Positions 1 to 12,002 are shown, counted from the stretch's first letter. The stretch: 64,000 nucleotides of DNA from Variovorax sp. OK212 (GCF_900112425.1 NZ_FOLP01000003.1:676827-740826), one strand, 5' to 3'. A program made the numbers and translations. The notes: generated by a model from the letters alone, not told the origin.

Positions 1-282
1 CAGGCGCGCCAGCGTGTCGGGCCGCGCGTCGGGCGGCAGCAGGCTGGCATGGCCGCGCACCAGCGCGGCGCCCAGGCTCACGGCGAAGGCGTAGCGGTCG
101 ACGCACAGGTTCACGGCCGGCCCCTGCGCCGGCAGCGTGGGCGCGAAGCGCGCCACGTCGGCCAGGTACTGCCGCGTGCTCACGGGCACGCCCGCGCGCC
201 AGGCCAGGGGGGCATCGGGGTCGCGCTCGGCAAGCAATGCCAGGAAGCCGGCCGGTTCCGAGGTCGAGGTATCTGTCGTCAC
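1..282 (-). CDS. AMP-dependent acyl-CoA/ACP ligase, partial (3' part beyond window)
   Basis: The reverse strand from a GTG at 280-282 (another in-frame GTG lies at 289-291) is open to the window edge, giving 94 codons. The translation contains 'PAVNLCVDRYAF' followed by 'RGHASLLPPDAR'. This pattern is typical of the N-terminus of the AMP-forming ligases found in aryl-polyene and related fatty-acid-like clusters, where the enzyme activates a (hydroxy)aryl or fatty acid for transfer to an acyl carrier protein. The adenylation motifs would lie outside the window, so this rests on the N-terminal similarity and on context. An acyl carrier protein and a COG4648-like membrane protein lie directly upstream on the same strand, with a gap of only 16 bases to the previous stop. 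The choice of start is uncertain. Confidence 0.6.
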   Translation of the reverse strand, partial: MTTDTSTSEPAGFLALLAERDPDAPLAWRAGVPVSTRQYLADVARFAPTLPAQGPAVNLCVDRYAFAVSLGAALVRGHASLLPPDARPDTLARL

Positions 283-298
283 GCGGGCCACGCCTGTG

Positions 299-943
299 TC
301 ATCGGCCACCGGCGCTGGAATCCACCGACGATGTGCCGTAGAACGCGCGCACGGCATCGACCAGCCGCGTGCGTTCGAATTCGGGATGCAGCCGGTACCG
401 CACCAGGTGCTCGCCCACGAACAGCAGCGCCACCATCACGGGGCACAGCACGTTCGAGAACAGCGACCAGTCGGAAAACGGCCGGGTGAAATAGAGGGCG
501 ATCGACGCCACCACCACCAGCGCGAAGAACGCGGTCCAGATGCGCGTCAGTTGCGTGGTGTAGGCCAGCATGTGTCCCTTGAGCGGGTGCACGCGCTGCG
601 CGAACTGGGTGATCAGCGGCAGGCCGTGGCCGCGCAGCGTGGAGCCGAACCAACCGCACAGCGCGGTATTGATCGCCACGTGCTGCATCACGTACAGGCG
701 GTTCGGGTCGCCGGCCTCACCGAGGAAGACGAGCGCGAAGCCGCCCACGCCCAGCGCGGCCGCGGCGGCAAAGCCCCATCGGCCGAACCAGCTCGCGGCA
801 AATCCCATGGCGGCCAGCCAGAGCGGGCCGAGCAACACCACCACCGCCCAGGGCGCCGTGGGGTGGAACACCGTCATCCAGTGAGAGAGGCCGGCATAAG
901 CCACCCCTACCACCAGCAGGAGTGCTATTCGCCATCGAGACAT
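299..943 (-). CDS. Small polytopic membrane protein, COG4648-like
   Basis: A 214-residue protein made almost entirely of hydrophobic segments, with roughly six membrane spans. It starts 'MSRWRIALLLVVG' and contains 'FHPTAPWAVVVLLGPL' and a motif around 'LRGHGLPLITQFAQRVHP'. Proteins of this kind lie between the acyl carrier proteins and the AMP ligase in aryl-polyene-type clusters, where they are often annotated as COG4648 membrane proteins. Their function is not established. The ATG at 941-943 lies 4 bases after the stop of the upstream carrier-protein gene, so the two are probably co-translated. Assignment is by context and overall character, not by a catalytic motif. Confidence 0.6.
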   Translation of the reverse strand: MSRWRIALLLVVGVAYAGLSHWMTVFHPTAPWAVVVLLGPLWLAAMGFAASWFGRWGFAAAAALGVGGFALVFLGEAGDPNRLYVMQHVAINTALCGWFGSTLRGHGLPLITQFAQRVHPLKGHMLAYTTQLTRIWTAFFALVVVASIALYFTRPFSDWSLFSNVLCPVMVALLFVGEHLVRYRLHPEFERTRLVDAVRAFYGTSSVDSSAGGR

Positions 944-947
944 GGGA

Positions 948-1259
948 TCAGGTAGCGGCGCGATGCTGGGCGACGTGGGTCGCGAGCGTGCGCAGCGACT
1001 GGAAGATCTGCTGGTTGCGCTCGTCGTCCGAGCGCAGCTGGAAGCCGTAGCGGCGCGACACTTCGAGCGCCACTTCGAGGATGTCGATCGAGTCGAGTCC
1101 CAGGCCTTCGCCGTAGAGCGGGTCGGTCGGCACGATGTCTTCGGGCGCGACTTCAAGATTGAGCGCGTTCACGAGCAACACGGCCAGCTCTTTTTCAATC
1201 GGCGACTGTTCGGATGCGTCGCCAGAGGCGGGAATGGGGGGCTGAGCAGTCGATGACAA
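948..1259 (-). CDS. Acyl carrier protein (phosphopantetheine attachment domain)
   Basis: A 103-residue protein with the carrier-protein signature 'LGLDSIDILEVAL'. The serine of DSID is the expected 4'-phosphopantetheine attachment site, about residue 59. A tethered acyl chain would be handed between the AMP ligase and condensing enzymes of a fatty-acid-like pathway. The start codon is TTG at 1257-1259. It is chosen because a perfect AGGAGG lies 5 bases upstream (reverse complement of 1265-1270) and no better-placed ATG or GTG exists. A perfect -10 hexamer TATAAT lies about 45 bases upstream, so this is probably the first gene of the operon. The acidic N-terminal tail before residue 20 is poorly conserved in the family. 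Confidence 0.85.
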   Translation of the reverse strand: MSSTAQPPIPASGDASEQSPIEKELAVLLVNALNLEVAPEDIVPTDPLYGEGLGLDSIDILEVALEVSRRYGFQLRSDDERNQQIFQSLRTLATHVAQHRAAT

Positions 1260-1264
1260 AAAAA

Positions 1265-1309
1265 CCTCCTGAAACTTTTTCCTGAACTACCGTGCGGCCG
1301 TGGATTATA
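1265..1309 (-). promoter_or_regulatory. Shine-Dalgarno and -10 element for the acyl-carrier-protein operon
   Basis: On the minus strand, TATAAT (reverse complement of 1304-1309) is followed by an A/T-rich leader and AGGAGG (reverse complement of 1265-1270), 5 bases before the TTG start. No convincing -35 box is seen at 17 bases, so promoter strength is uncertain. The ribosome site is unambiguous. Confidence 0.5.
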
Positions 1310-1359
1310 GGAGTGCCGCTTGATTAGACTGCCCCTTTCGCTACGACCCGGAGCCCCCC

Positions 1360-2877
<1,518 letters not shown>

Positions 2878-2905
2878 CCAGCTAGAAGCTGGAAGCCGGG
2901 GCTGC

Positions 2906-3547
2906 CTACCAGCGCAGCAGCCGCGGCCCCAGCACCGCGCCGGCCAGCACCGGCACCGCGATGCCGCTCACGTACCAGACCGCAAGAAACGGCGCGGTGA
3001 GCTCCATGCAGTGCAGCGCATAGACAGAAGCCCCCACCCCGCCGGCCAGCGCACCGGCCGCGGCGCCCGCCAATGCGGGCCGCGTGGGCGCCAGCCCCTT
3101 GAGCGCCACCAGCGTGGCCGCGAGCACCGGCAGCGCCATCAGCCCGATGCTGGCCGCGCAGATGCGCCACGACTGCCCCATCAGCGACGGCATGCGCTCG
3201 GCCATCGGCACGGTGAACCACGCGATCGCCGCGAGCACCCAGATGCCGAGCACCGGCAACGCCGCGCCCATCCAGGCATGGCGGGCCTCGACGCCCGGGC
3301 GCGCAAGCCGCTGCACCGCCACGTAGCCCGCCGCGGCAATGCACAGCGGAAACAGCACCTTGACCCAGAACATCGGCCAGAACATGGCCTGCACGATGTC
3401 GCGCCGCATGCCGTATTCGGCGAACAGGATCAGCAGCGACACCGGCACGCCGGCCAGCAGCGCCATGCGCAGGCGCCGGCTCGCGGCGCGGCGCGGCGCG
3501 GCCACGTCGCCGGTGGCGAGCATCGCGATGAGCTCGTCGGTCTTCAT
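2906..3547 (-). CDS. NrsF/DUF1109-type anti-sigma factor (membrane)
   Basis: A 213-residue protein with about six predicted membrane segments, starting 'MKTDELIAMLATGDV', the usual start of DUF1109 (NrsF) proteins. Members hold an ECF sigma factor at the inner membrane and release it on metal or oxidative stress. One Cys ('ALHCMEL') lies in a late membrane segment and another in the fourth ('WRICAASIG'). Conserved Cys residues of this family have been linked to sensing in Caulobacter NrsF. The gene overlaps the sigma gene upstream by 4 bases (ATGA), as expected for a sigma/anti-sigma pair made in a fixed ratio. Identification is by length, topology, N-terminus and gene pairing. Confidence 0.85.
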   Translation of the reverse strand: MKTDELIAMLATGDVAAPRRAASRRLRMALLAGVPVSLLILFAEYGMRRDIVQAMFWPMFWVKVLFPLCIAAAGYVAVQRLARPGVEARHAWMGAALPVLGIWVLAAIAWFTVPMAERMPSLMGQSWRICAASIGLMALPVLAATLVALKGLAPTRPALAGAAAGALAGGVGASVYALHCMELTAPFLAVWYVSGIAVPVLAGAVLGPRLLRW

Positions 3548-4134
3548 GCGGCTTCTCCCCAGCGGTTGCCGAAGCGGGCGGCCAGCGACTTCAGCCCGCG
3601 GTGGATGCCCACCTTCACGGCCGACTCCGACATGCCCGTGAGGCTCGCCGTCTCGGCCACCGACAGCCCCTCGATCTTCACGTGCACGATCGGCAGGCGC
3701 TGGCGCTCGGGCAGCGACTCGAGCAGCCCGCCGAGATCGCGCCTGGCGTCGCTGGCCTCCTCGGCCGACGCGGCGAACACGGCCAGGTCGTCGTCCAGCG
3801 GGTCATGCAGGTCGTCGCGGACCGACTTGGCGCGCAGCAGGTCGATCATCTTGTAGCGCGCAATCGCGTGCACCCAGGCCGTCAACGGCTGGTCGCTCTG
3901 GTAGGTGTGGCGCTGGTTGTGCATGGCGAGCAGGCATTCCTGGACGAGGTCTTCCACTTCATCGGGCCAGCCAAACAGGCGCTTGCCCAGAAAGGCGCGC
4001 AGATGCGCGCTCAGTTGCTGCAGGAATTCGCGGTACGCCTTCGCGTCGCCGTCGAGGCCGCGAAGGAACAGGCTGCGCAGCGCCGCTTCCACGTCGCTCG
4101 AATTCGTCCTGCTGCCTATGGTGTTTCGTGCCAT
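3544..4134 (-). CDS. ECF RNA polymerase sigma factor (SigF-like, partner of NrsF)
   Basis: A 196-residue extracytoplasmic-function sigma factor. Region 2 contains 'DLVQECLLAMHNQR' and 'PLTAWVHAIARYKMIDLLR' (about residues 63-105). Region 4 contains 'SLPERQRLPIVHVKIEGLSVAE' and a helix-turn-helix near 'ESAVKVGIHRGLKSLA'. It would direct RNA polymerase to stress genes when released from the NrsF-type protein encoded just downstream. The ATG at 4132-4134 gives full length. However, an apparent SigF-type promoter overlaps it (-35 GTAACC, -10 CGAA at 4125-4150), which would place transcription start inside codons 4-7. If that promoter is used, translation may begin at the in-frame GTG 4090-4092, just before conserved residues 'EAALRSLFLRG'. 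Both starts remain possible. Confidence 0.9.
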   Translation of the reverse strand: MARNTIGSRTNSSDVEAALRSLFLRGLDGDAKAYREFLQQLSAHLRAFLGKRLFGWPDEVEDLVQECLLAMHNQRHTYQSDQPLTAWVHAIARYKMIDLLRAKSVRDDLHDPLDDDLAVFAASAEEASDARRDLGGLLESLPERQRLPIVHVKIEGLSVAETASLTGMSESAVKVGIHRGLKSLAARFGNRWGEAA

Positions 4135-4150
4135 CCGGTCGGCCGGTTAC
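4125..4150 (-). promoter_or_regulatory. Candidate ECF (SigF-type) autoregulatory promoter GTAACC-N16-CGAA
   Basis: Reading the minus strand, GTAACC (reverse complement of 4145-4150) is followed after exactly 16 bases by CGAA (reverse complement of 4125-4128). This is the pattern described for Caulobacter SigF-dependent promoters. It sits directly at the 5' end of the ECF sigma / NrsF operon, as expected for autoregulation. It overlaps the first annotated start codon. Confidence 0.6.
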
Positions 4151-4360
4151 AGCCTCGTCGAAAAATAGTCGTGCAGGATTGTGCCGCGAGCCACCGCACC
4201 CGCTCGGCCCGGCTCGCCACGACCCCACGCCCGCACTGAAATTCCATGGAAGGAGCGGCCATGTCCGGCGGACCCGCCCGGCGCCGGAGGTGGCACGAAT
4301 CGCGGCCTGGACGTTGTTCGCCGAGCCATCGGCCGCGCCCCGGACGCGGCGTTGTCCGTC

Positions 4361-4386
4361 CCCGCGCGGCTTGCAAGCCGCGCGGG
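4361..4386. repeat. 26-base perfect palindrome upstream of urc1
   Basis: Arms CCCGCGCGGC and GCCGCGCGGG flank the self-complementary centre TTGCAA. It ends 33 bases before the urc1 ATG and is followed after about 15 bases by a run of six T. It could be a regulator site, a transcript hairpin or a weak attenuator. The T-run is too far from the stem for a standard intrinsic terminator. The rest of the 285-base gap (4135-4419) shows no riboswitch or small gene that I can support. Confidence 0.5.
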
Positions 4387-4419
4387 CGGTCGGTACATTG
4401 CATTTTTTGAGGGCCACCA

Positions 4420-5867
<1,448 letters not shown>

Positions 5868-5871
<4 letters not shown>

Positions 5872-7274
5872 CCACCAGCCACAACACCGACCCCCATATG
5901 CCCGTCGACGGTTCCGGCAGCCTGCCGCCCGGCGGCGCGGGCAAGGTCGATCCGTCGATCGAATTCACCGTGGACGCCGGCCATGCCGCCGGCGCGGCCA
6001 GCCTGCTGCGCACCACCACCGCCGTCCGCCAACGCGCCGCGGCCTTGCTGGCACGCGCGCGCAACGGCGAATCGCAGTGGTTTCGCATCGGCGACGACAG
6101 CGCGCTGGAAGACGCCGCGCGCAACGTCGCCGAGGTCACGCGCGAGCGCTATCCGTGGGACACCATTCCGTACCACAGCCGCTGGCGCCACTTCGAGGCC
6201 GGCGGCGTCAACCGCCTCGAAGAACTCAACACCCTGCTCGGCGAACGCGACGCGCGCCAGCGCGCCCGCGCCCACATCGACCTGGTGCTGGTCAGCGTGC
6301 TGCTCGACGCCGGCGCCGGCCCCGACTGGCACTACACCGAGTCGGCCACCGGCGAACGCTTCACGCGCTCCGAAGGCCTGGGCGTGGCGAGCTACCACGC
6401 CTTCTGCGCCGGCCTCTTCTCCTCCAACCCCGACAACCCCTACCAGGTCGACGCGGCCGGCCTGCGCGGCCTGGTGGCCGACCGGCTCGGCGACGCCTTC
6501 CAGGTCAGCGAGGTGAACCCGCTGGTCGGCCTGGCGGGCCGCGCCACGCTGCTGCGGCGCCTGGGCGAGGCCATGAACGAGCAGCCCGAGACCTTCGGCG
6601 ACGACGGGCGCCCCGGCAAGCTGTTCGACGCGCTGGTCGGCCCCTACGGCCCGGCCGCGCCACCGACCGCGGAAATCACGGCGCACCAGATCCTGTCGCT
6701 GCTGCTGGAAACGCTCTCGCGCATCTGGCCGGCGGCCAATGCCGTGGACAGCATCGCGGCGGACGGCAGCGACAGCGCGGGCGGCATCGGCTCGGGTGAC
6801 CCCGCGCTGGCGCTGGGCGACTGCTGGCGCCACAGCGCGGTGCGCGGCCCCGGGCTCACCAACGGGTGGATGCCGTTCCACAAGCTGTCGCAGTGGCTGA
6901 CCTACTCGCTGCTCGAACCCTTCGAATGGGCCGGCGTGAAGGTGCGCCACCTCGACGCGCTCACCGCCTTGCCCGAGTACCGCAACGGCGGCCTGCTGAT
7001 CGACAGCGGCGTGATCGTGCCAAAAGACCCGGCTTTTCTGGCCCGCCGCTGGAAGGTGGGCGACGAGTTCATCGTCGAATGGCGCGCGCTCACGGTGGCG
7101 CTGCTCGACGAGGTGGCGCCGCGCGTGCGCAAGGTGCTCGACCGCACCGAGGAAGAATTGCCGCTGGCCTGCGTGCTCGAGGGCGGCACCTGGGCGGCCG
7201 GCCGGGCGCTGGCGCAGCGCCTGCGCGACGGGGCGCCGCCTCTGTTGATCGAGAGCGACGGCACCGTCTTTTAG
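5868..7274 (+). CDS. urc4: URC4-type protein (DUF1688), uracil catabolism
   Basis: A 468-residue protein recognised as DUF1688/Urc4 by '[17 protein letters not shown]', '[12 protein letters not shown]', '[16 protein letters not shown]' and '[14 protein letters not shown]'. Urc4 is essential for uracil use as nitrogen source in Lachancea, but its chemical step is unresolved. Open-ring uracil-ribotide processing is the usual suggestion. The ATG overlaps the urc1 stop by 4 bases, indicating coupling. The first 30 residues are Gly/Pro-rich and probably disordered. A low-complexity Asp/Ser/Gly stretch also occurs near residue 300. No signal peptide is present, so it is cytoplasmic. The next gene, upp, completes the core set after 40 bases. 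Confidence 0.85.
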
Positions 7275-7314
7275 ACTCTCGGGTTATCCCAGCAACGCCA
7301 CACGCACAATTCCA

Positions 7315-7944
<630 letters not shown>

Positions 7945-7953
7945 CGCTCGCAC

Positions 7954-8067
7954 CCAGGCTCCGCGCACTTCGTGTCGCTTCTCCTTCCCCCTTACTGGGG
8001 GCAACACCTGAGGCCCGGCAGAGCCGGTTCCTCGGTGTTTCTGGAAGGGGTCCGTCCGGGAGCCTGG
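7954..8067. repeat. Structured intergenic palindromic (REP-like) element
   Basis: The element is bounded by the inverted repeat CCAGGCTCC (7954-7962) and GGAGCCTGG (8059-8067). Nested inside is a long hairpin from AACACC (8003-8008) to GGTGTT (8034-8039), with inner GAGG/CCTC and CCGGC/GCCGG pairs. A smaller hairpin of C5 and G5 arms lies at 7987-8002. There is no terminal T-run, so it is more like a repeated extragenic palindrome than a terminator. Whether it is repeated in the genome cannot be seen here. Confidence 0.5.
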
Positions 8068-8123
8068 CAAGCGGGCATGGGGATTGCAGCGCGTATCTTT
8101 TGAATAAACCGAGGAGAAGCACC

Positions 8124-9125
8124 GTGACAGCACGCCGTCAATTGATCATTCGTTCCGTGGCCGTTGCCGCCGCGCTTGCGGCCGGCGCCCCCGGCCTCGC
8201 GCTGGCGCAGGCCAAGCTGAAGGTGGCGGCGGTGTACACCGTGCCGTTCGAGCAGCAATGGGTGGGCCGCATCCACAAGGCGCTGAAAGCGGCCGAGGCG
8301 CGCGGCGAGATCGAATACAAGGCCACCGAGAACGTCAGCAACGCCGACTACGAACGCGTGATGCGTGAGTACGCCACGGCGGGCAACCAGCTGATCCTGG
8401 GCGAGGTGTTCGGGGTGGAAGCCGCGGCGCGCAAGGTGGCCAAGGACTTTCCCAAGGTCGCGTTCCTGATGGGCTCGTCGCTCAAGCCGCAGGCGCCCAA
8501 TTTCAGCGTGTTCGACAACTACATCCAGGAACCGGCGTACCTGAGCGGCATGGTGGCCGGCGGCATGACCAAGAGCAACCGCATCGGCATGGTCGGCGGC
8601 TTCCCGATTCCCGAAGTCAACCGCCTGATGAACGCCTTCATGGCCGGCGCCAAGGAAACGAATCCGAAGGTGGAGTTCAGCGTGAGCTTCATCAACAGCT
8701 GGTTCGACCCGCCGAAGGCCAAGGAAGCGGCCTTCGCGATGATCGACAAGGGCGCGGACGTGATGTACGCCGAGCGCTTCGGCGTGTCCGACGCGGCCAA
8801 GGAAAAGGGCAAGCTCGCCATCGGCAACGTGATCGACACGCAGAGCCAGTACCCCGACACGGTGGTCGCCTCCGCGCTGTGGAACTTCGAGCCCGCGGCC
8901 GACCGTGCGATCAAGCTGGTGAAGGAAGGCAAGTTCGCGGCCGAAGACTACGGCGTGTACGCGCAGATGAAGCACAAGGGCTCCGAGCTGGCGCCGCTGG
9001 GCACCTTCGAGAAGAAGGTGCCCGCGGACATCGTTGCCAAGGTGAAGGCCAGGCAGGCCGACATCCTGGCCGGCAAGTTCACCGTGAAGGTGGACGACGG
9101 CCAGCCCAAATCCACCGCCAAGTAA
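8124..9125 (+). CDS. BMP-family ABC transporter substrate-binding protein
   Basis: A 333-residue exported receptor. The GTG at 8124 is preferred to an upstream in-frame TTG at 8100 because GAGGAG lies 7 bases before it. A signal peptide covers about residues 1-27 ('LALAQAKLK'). Family features include 'YTVPFEQQWVGRIHKAL', 'NQLILGEVFGVEAAARKVA', 'VAFLMGSS' and 'RIGMVGGFPIPEVNRLMNAFMAG', as in basic-membrane-protein (PnrA/Med-like) receptors, which commonly bind nucleosides or nucleobases. The cognate ATPase and two permeases follow at 13791-17519. With urc genes upstream and a cytosine-deaminase-like gene downstream, uracil, cytosine or their nucleosides are the likely ligands. It is separated from its ATPase by three unrelated genes. 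Confidence 0.9.
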   Translation: MTARRQLIIRSVAVAAALAAGAPGLALAQAKLKVAAVYTVPFEQQWVGRIHKALKAAEARGEIEYKATENVSNADYERVMREYATAGNQLILGEVFGVEAAARKVAKDFPKVAFLMGSSLKPQAPNFSVFDNYIQEPAYLSGMVAGGMTKSNRIGMVGGFPIPEVNRLMNAFMAGAKETNPKVEFSVSFINSWFDPPKAKEAAFAMIDKGADVMYAERFGVSDAAKEKGKLAIGNVIDTQSQYPDTVVASALWNFEPAADRAIKLVKEGKFAAEDYGVYAQMKHKGSELAPLGTFEKKVPADIVAKVKARQADILAGKFTVKVDDGQPKSTAK

Positions 9126-9140
9126 AAAGCCGAGCCCCCG

Positions 9141-12002
9141 ATGCCCATGAAACGTGCGCGATGGCAGATCGCAGGCCTTGCCGTGGCCGTTGCGGCGTTG
9201 ACCATGGGACTGGCCGCGTGCCAGCGTGAGCCGCAGAGCGCGACAGCGGCAGCGCCTGTGCCGGCGGCCGCGCCACCGGCAGCCCCGGCTTCTTCGGCCG
9301 CCGCGCCTCCCGCGGCCGCGGCCCCGGTCGGCATTCCCGCCGCCCTGCAGGAACGCGCAGACGCCCTGCTCGCCGCGCACCGCCAGATGATCGTGCTGAT
9401 GACCGGCGAGCGCACGCTCGACGCGGCCGGCAAGCGCGCCATCGGTGCGGTCGGGCAGATGCTGTTCCACGACATGCAGGAGCGCCAGCGCGCGCTGATC
9501 GCCCAGGCCGGCGAGATGACCGACCCGGCCACCGTGCCGGCGCTGAACGCGCTGCTGGACCGCATCGAAAGCGAGCCGAGCTGGTTCGACGCCGACCGGC
9601 TGGCGTTCAAGGAATTCCTGGGCGAGCTGAGCACGCGCTACAGCCAGGCGCAGTCGCTGCCCGGCCTCAAGCTGGGCCGCCGCGCGAGCGAAGACCTGGC
9701 CGTGCTCGCCGAGATCGAGCAGGCCTACGACCGCGAGCTGAAAGACGTGTTCGGCCGCTTCGCGCAGCGCGGCATCGAGCCCAAGCGCGAGAAATGGGCC
9801 GACTACGTGGCCAAGCTGCAGGCCCTGTACTCGCGCGAACAGATCCTGAAAGACTTCGGCACCATCGTTCCCTACACGCTGGCGCCCCAGTCCGCCGGCG
9901 GCGGCAAGGAAGCCAAGGAGAAGGAAGGCGCCGACACGCGCGAGATCTTCGGCACCTCGCTGCCGCCCAAGACCGTGGTGCTGACCTTCGACGACGGGCC
10001 GCACGCGAAGCACACCGACGAGATCCTCGAGATCCTGAAGCGCTATGACGCGCCCGGCATCTTCTTCGAGCTCGGCCAGAACCTGGGCAAGCTCGACGCG
10101 CAGGGCAAGGCCCAGCTCGGCGCCAACGGCGCGGTCGCCAAGCGCGTGCTGGCCGCCGGCCACACGCTGGCGAACCACAGCTTCAGCCACGGCATGATGG
10201 CCAAGATGACCGACGACGCGGTGCGCAACGAAGCCACCGAGACCGAGGCCCTGCTCGACGCCACGGGCCGGCCGCAGTCGACGCTGTTCCGCTTTCCCTA
10301 CGGCGCGCGCAACGAGGCCAAGCTGACCACGGTCGAGGCGCTCAAGCTGCGCTCCATGCTGTGGACCGTCGACTCCATGGACTGGGCCGACCCCGTGCCC
10401 AAGTCGATCGCCGACCGCGTGCTGGCCGAGGTCGACAAGGCCAAGCGCGGCGTGATCCTGTTCCACGACATCCAGGGCCGCACCGTGCAGGCCCTGCCCA
10501 CGGTGCTCGACCAGCTGGTGGCCGACGGCTACCGCTTCGCCACCTGGCGCGACGGCAAGTTCGTCGTCAACGCGGCCAAGCGCCCGGCGCCCGACGACGG
10601 CGTGGCCGCCACCGCCGGCGACACGCTCTACCGCGAGAGCCACGCGCTGGTGATCGGCATCGACAAGTACGCCCAATGGCCCGGCCTGCACCACGCGGTG
10701 ACCGACGCCAAGGCGATGGAGCAGCAGCTCGTCACGCGCCTGGGCTTCAAGCCCGAGAACGTCACCGCGCTGTACGACGCCCAGGCCACGCGCGCCAACA
10801 TCCTGCGGGTGCTCAACGACAAGCTCACCGACCCCAAGCGCGTGAAGCGCGACGACCGCGTGCTGGTGTTCTTCGCCGGCCACGGCAGCACCCGCAAGCT
10901 CGCGAGCGGGCGCGACGTGGGCTACATCGTGCCGGTCGACGCCACGTCCGACGACCTGGCCGCCGACGCCATCTCCATGCCCCAGCTGCAGGAAGTGGCC
11001 GAGGCGCTGTCGGCCAAGCACGTGCTCTTCATGATCGATGCCTGCTACTCGGGCCTGGGCCTCACGCGCGGCGGCGGGCCGCGCAGCAGCAAGAACTTCC
11101 TGAGTGACAACGCGCGCCGCATCGGCCGCCAGATGATCACCGCCGGCGGGGCCGACCAGCAGGTGGCCGACGACGGCCCCGGCGGCCATTCGGTCTTCAC
11201 CTGGACGATGCTGCAGGCGTTGTCGGGCAAGGCCGACCTGAACGGCGACGGCGTCATCACCGGCACCGAGCTCGCGGCCTATGTGTCGCCCGCGGTCTCG
11301 GCCATCGCGCGGCAGACGCCGGCCTTCGGCAGCCTGCCGGGCTCCGAGGGCGGCGAGTTCGTGTTCGAGCTGCCCGCCGAGCGCGAAGGCCTGAGCGGCG
11401 ACAGCCTGCAGCTCGACGCCGCGGCCAGCCAGGTCAACAAGCGCATCGACGAGGCCAACGAGCAGGCGGTGCACACGGCCGCGGCGCCCAAGGCCGGTGC
11501 AGCAGGCGCATCCGCTGCCGCCGCGCCCGCCATCGAGGTGGTCGTGAAGAACCTCGACGGCGCCGACGCCAAGCTCACCATGCCGGCCGCCGCGCCGCTG
11601 TCGCCGCGCGTGGCCGCCCAGCGCGCCAACGACCGCGGCCTGCAGCTGTACCGCGAGCGCCGCTACGACGAGGCCGAGGCCGCGTTCACCGAGGCCCTGA
11701 AGCTGCAGCCGCGCTTTGCGCTGGCGGCCAACAACCTCGGCTTCGTGTACTTCAAGCGCGGCAAGCCGGTCGAGGCCGCACGCTGGTTCGAACAGGCGAT
11801 CGAGATGGACGGCAGCCGCGCGCTGGCCTACCTGAACCTGGGCGACGCCTACCTGCAGGCCGGCAACGACGCCAAGGCGCTGGCCGCGTACACCACCTTC
11901 GTCGGCCTGGCGCCGAAGCACCCGCGCATCGCGGCGCTGCAAGCCTGGATCGCCACGCCCGACGCCGCGCACCGCCCTCCACTACCGACCACCAACTCAT
12001 GA
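9141..12002 (+). CDS. Lipoprotein: NodB deacetylase - caspase-like (C14) - TPR fusion
   Basis: A 953-residue predicted lipoprotein with lipobox 'GLAAC' (Cys27), then an Ala/Pro linker. A NodB polysaccharide-deacetylase domain follows, with TFDDGP at 282-287 (metal Asp285), HSFSH at 346-350, RFPYG at 384-388 and 'LFHD' with His442. A caspase-like domain starts near 501 and has both catalytic signatures, 'FAGHG' (His581) and 'IDACYSG' (Cys635). An EF-hand-like loop lies at 699-710. About three TPR repeats at 825-930 end the protein. All catalytic residues of both enzymes are present. The combination on one exported chain is unusual. Predicted location is periplasmic, lipid-anchored. The ATG at 9147 is an alternative start. 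The stop overlaps the next lipoprotein gene (ATGA). No function can be assigned; envelope glycan remodelling with regulated proteolysis is conjecture. Confidence 0.85.
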   Translation: MPMKRARWQIAGLAVAVAALTMGLAACQREPQSATAAAPVPAAAPPAAPASSAAAPPAAAAPVGIPAALQERADALLAAHRQMIVLMTGERTLDAAGKRAIGAVGQMLFHDMQERQRALIAQAGEMTDPATVPALNALLDRIESEPSWFDADRLAFKEFLGELSTRYSQAQSLPGLKLGRRASEDLAVLAEIEQAYDRELKDVFGRFAQRGIEPKREKWADYVAKLQALYSREQILKDFGTIVPYTLAPQSAGGGKEAKEKEGADTREIFGTSLPPKTVVLTFDDGPHAKHTDEILEILKRYDAPGIFFELGQNLGKLDAQGKAQLGANGAVAKRVLAAGHTLANHSFSHGMMAKMTDDAVRNEATETEALLDATGRPQSTLFRFPYGARNEAKLTTVEALKLRSMLWTVDSMDWADPVPKSIADRVLAEVDKAKRGVILFHDIQGRTVQALPTVLDQLVADGYRFATWRDGKFVVNAAKRPAPDDGVAATAGDTLYRESHALVIGIDKYAQWPGLHHAVTDAKAMEQQLVTRLGFKPENVTALYDAQATRANILRVLNDKLTDPKRVKRDDRVLVFFAGHGSTRKLASGRDVGYIVPVDATSDDLAADAISMPQLQEVAEALSAKHVLFMIDACYSGLGLTRGGGPRSSKNFLSDNARRIGRQMITAGGADQQVADDGPGGHSVFTWTMLQALSGKADLNGDGVITGTELAAYVSPAVSAIARQTPAFGSLPGSEGGEFVFELPAEREGLSGDSLQLDAAASQVNKRIDEANEQAVHTAAAPKAGAAGASAAAAPAIEVVVKNLDGADAKLTMPAAAPLSPRVAAQRANDRGLQLYRERRYDEAEAAFTEALKLQPRFALAANNLGFVYFKRGKPVEAARWFEQAIEMDGSRALAYLNLGDAYLQAGNDAKALAAYTTFVGLAPKHPRIAALQAWIATPDAAHRPPLPTTNS

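Noticed and set aside
4135..4419. FMN riboswitch in front of a GTP-cyclohydrolase-II-like gene
   Set aside because: The conserved FMN aptamer sequence blocks are not present, and the enzyme belongs to uracil catabolism rather than riboflavin synthesis.
7992..11972. A 1326-codon open frame on the minus strand opposite the caspase-fusion gene
   Set aside because: Its translation is repetitive Ala/Gly/His/Arg/Val without motifs, as expected for an antisense frame of GC-rich coding DNA; the plus-strand product has complete enzyme motifs.
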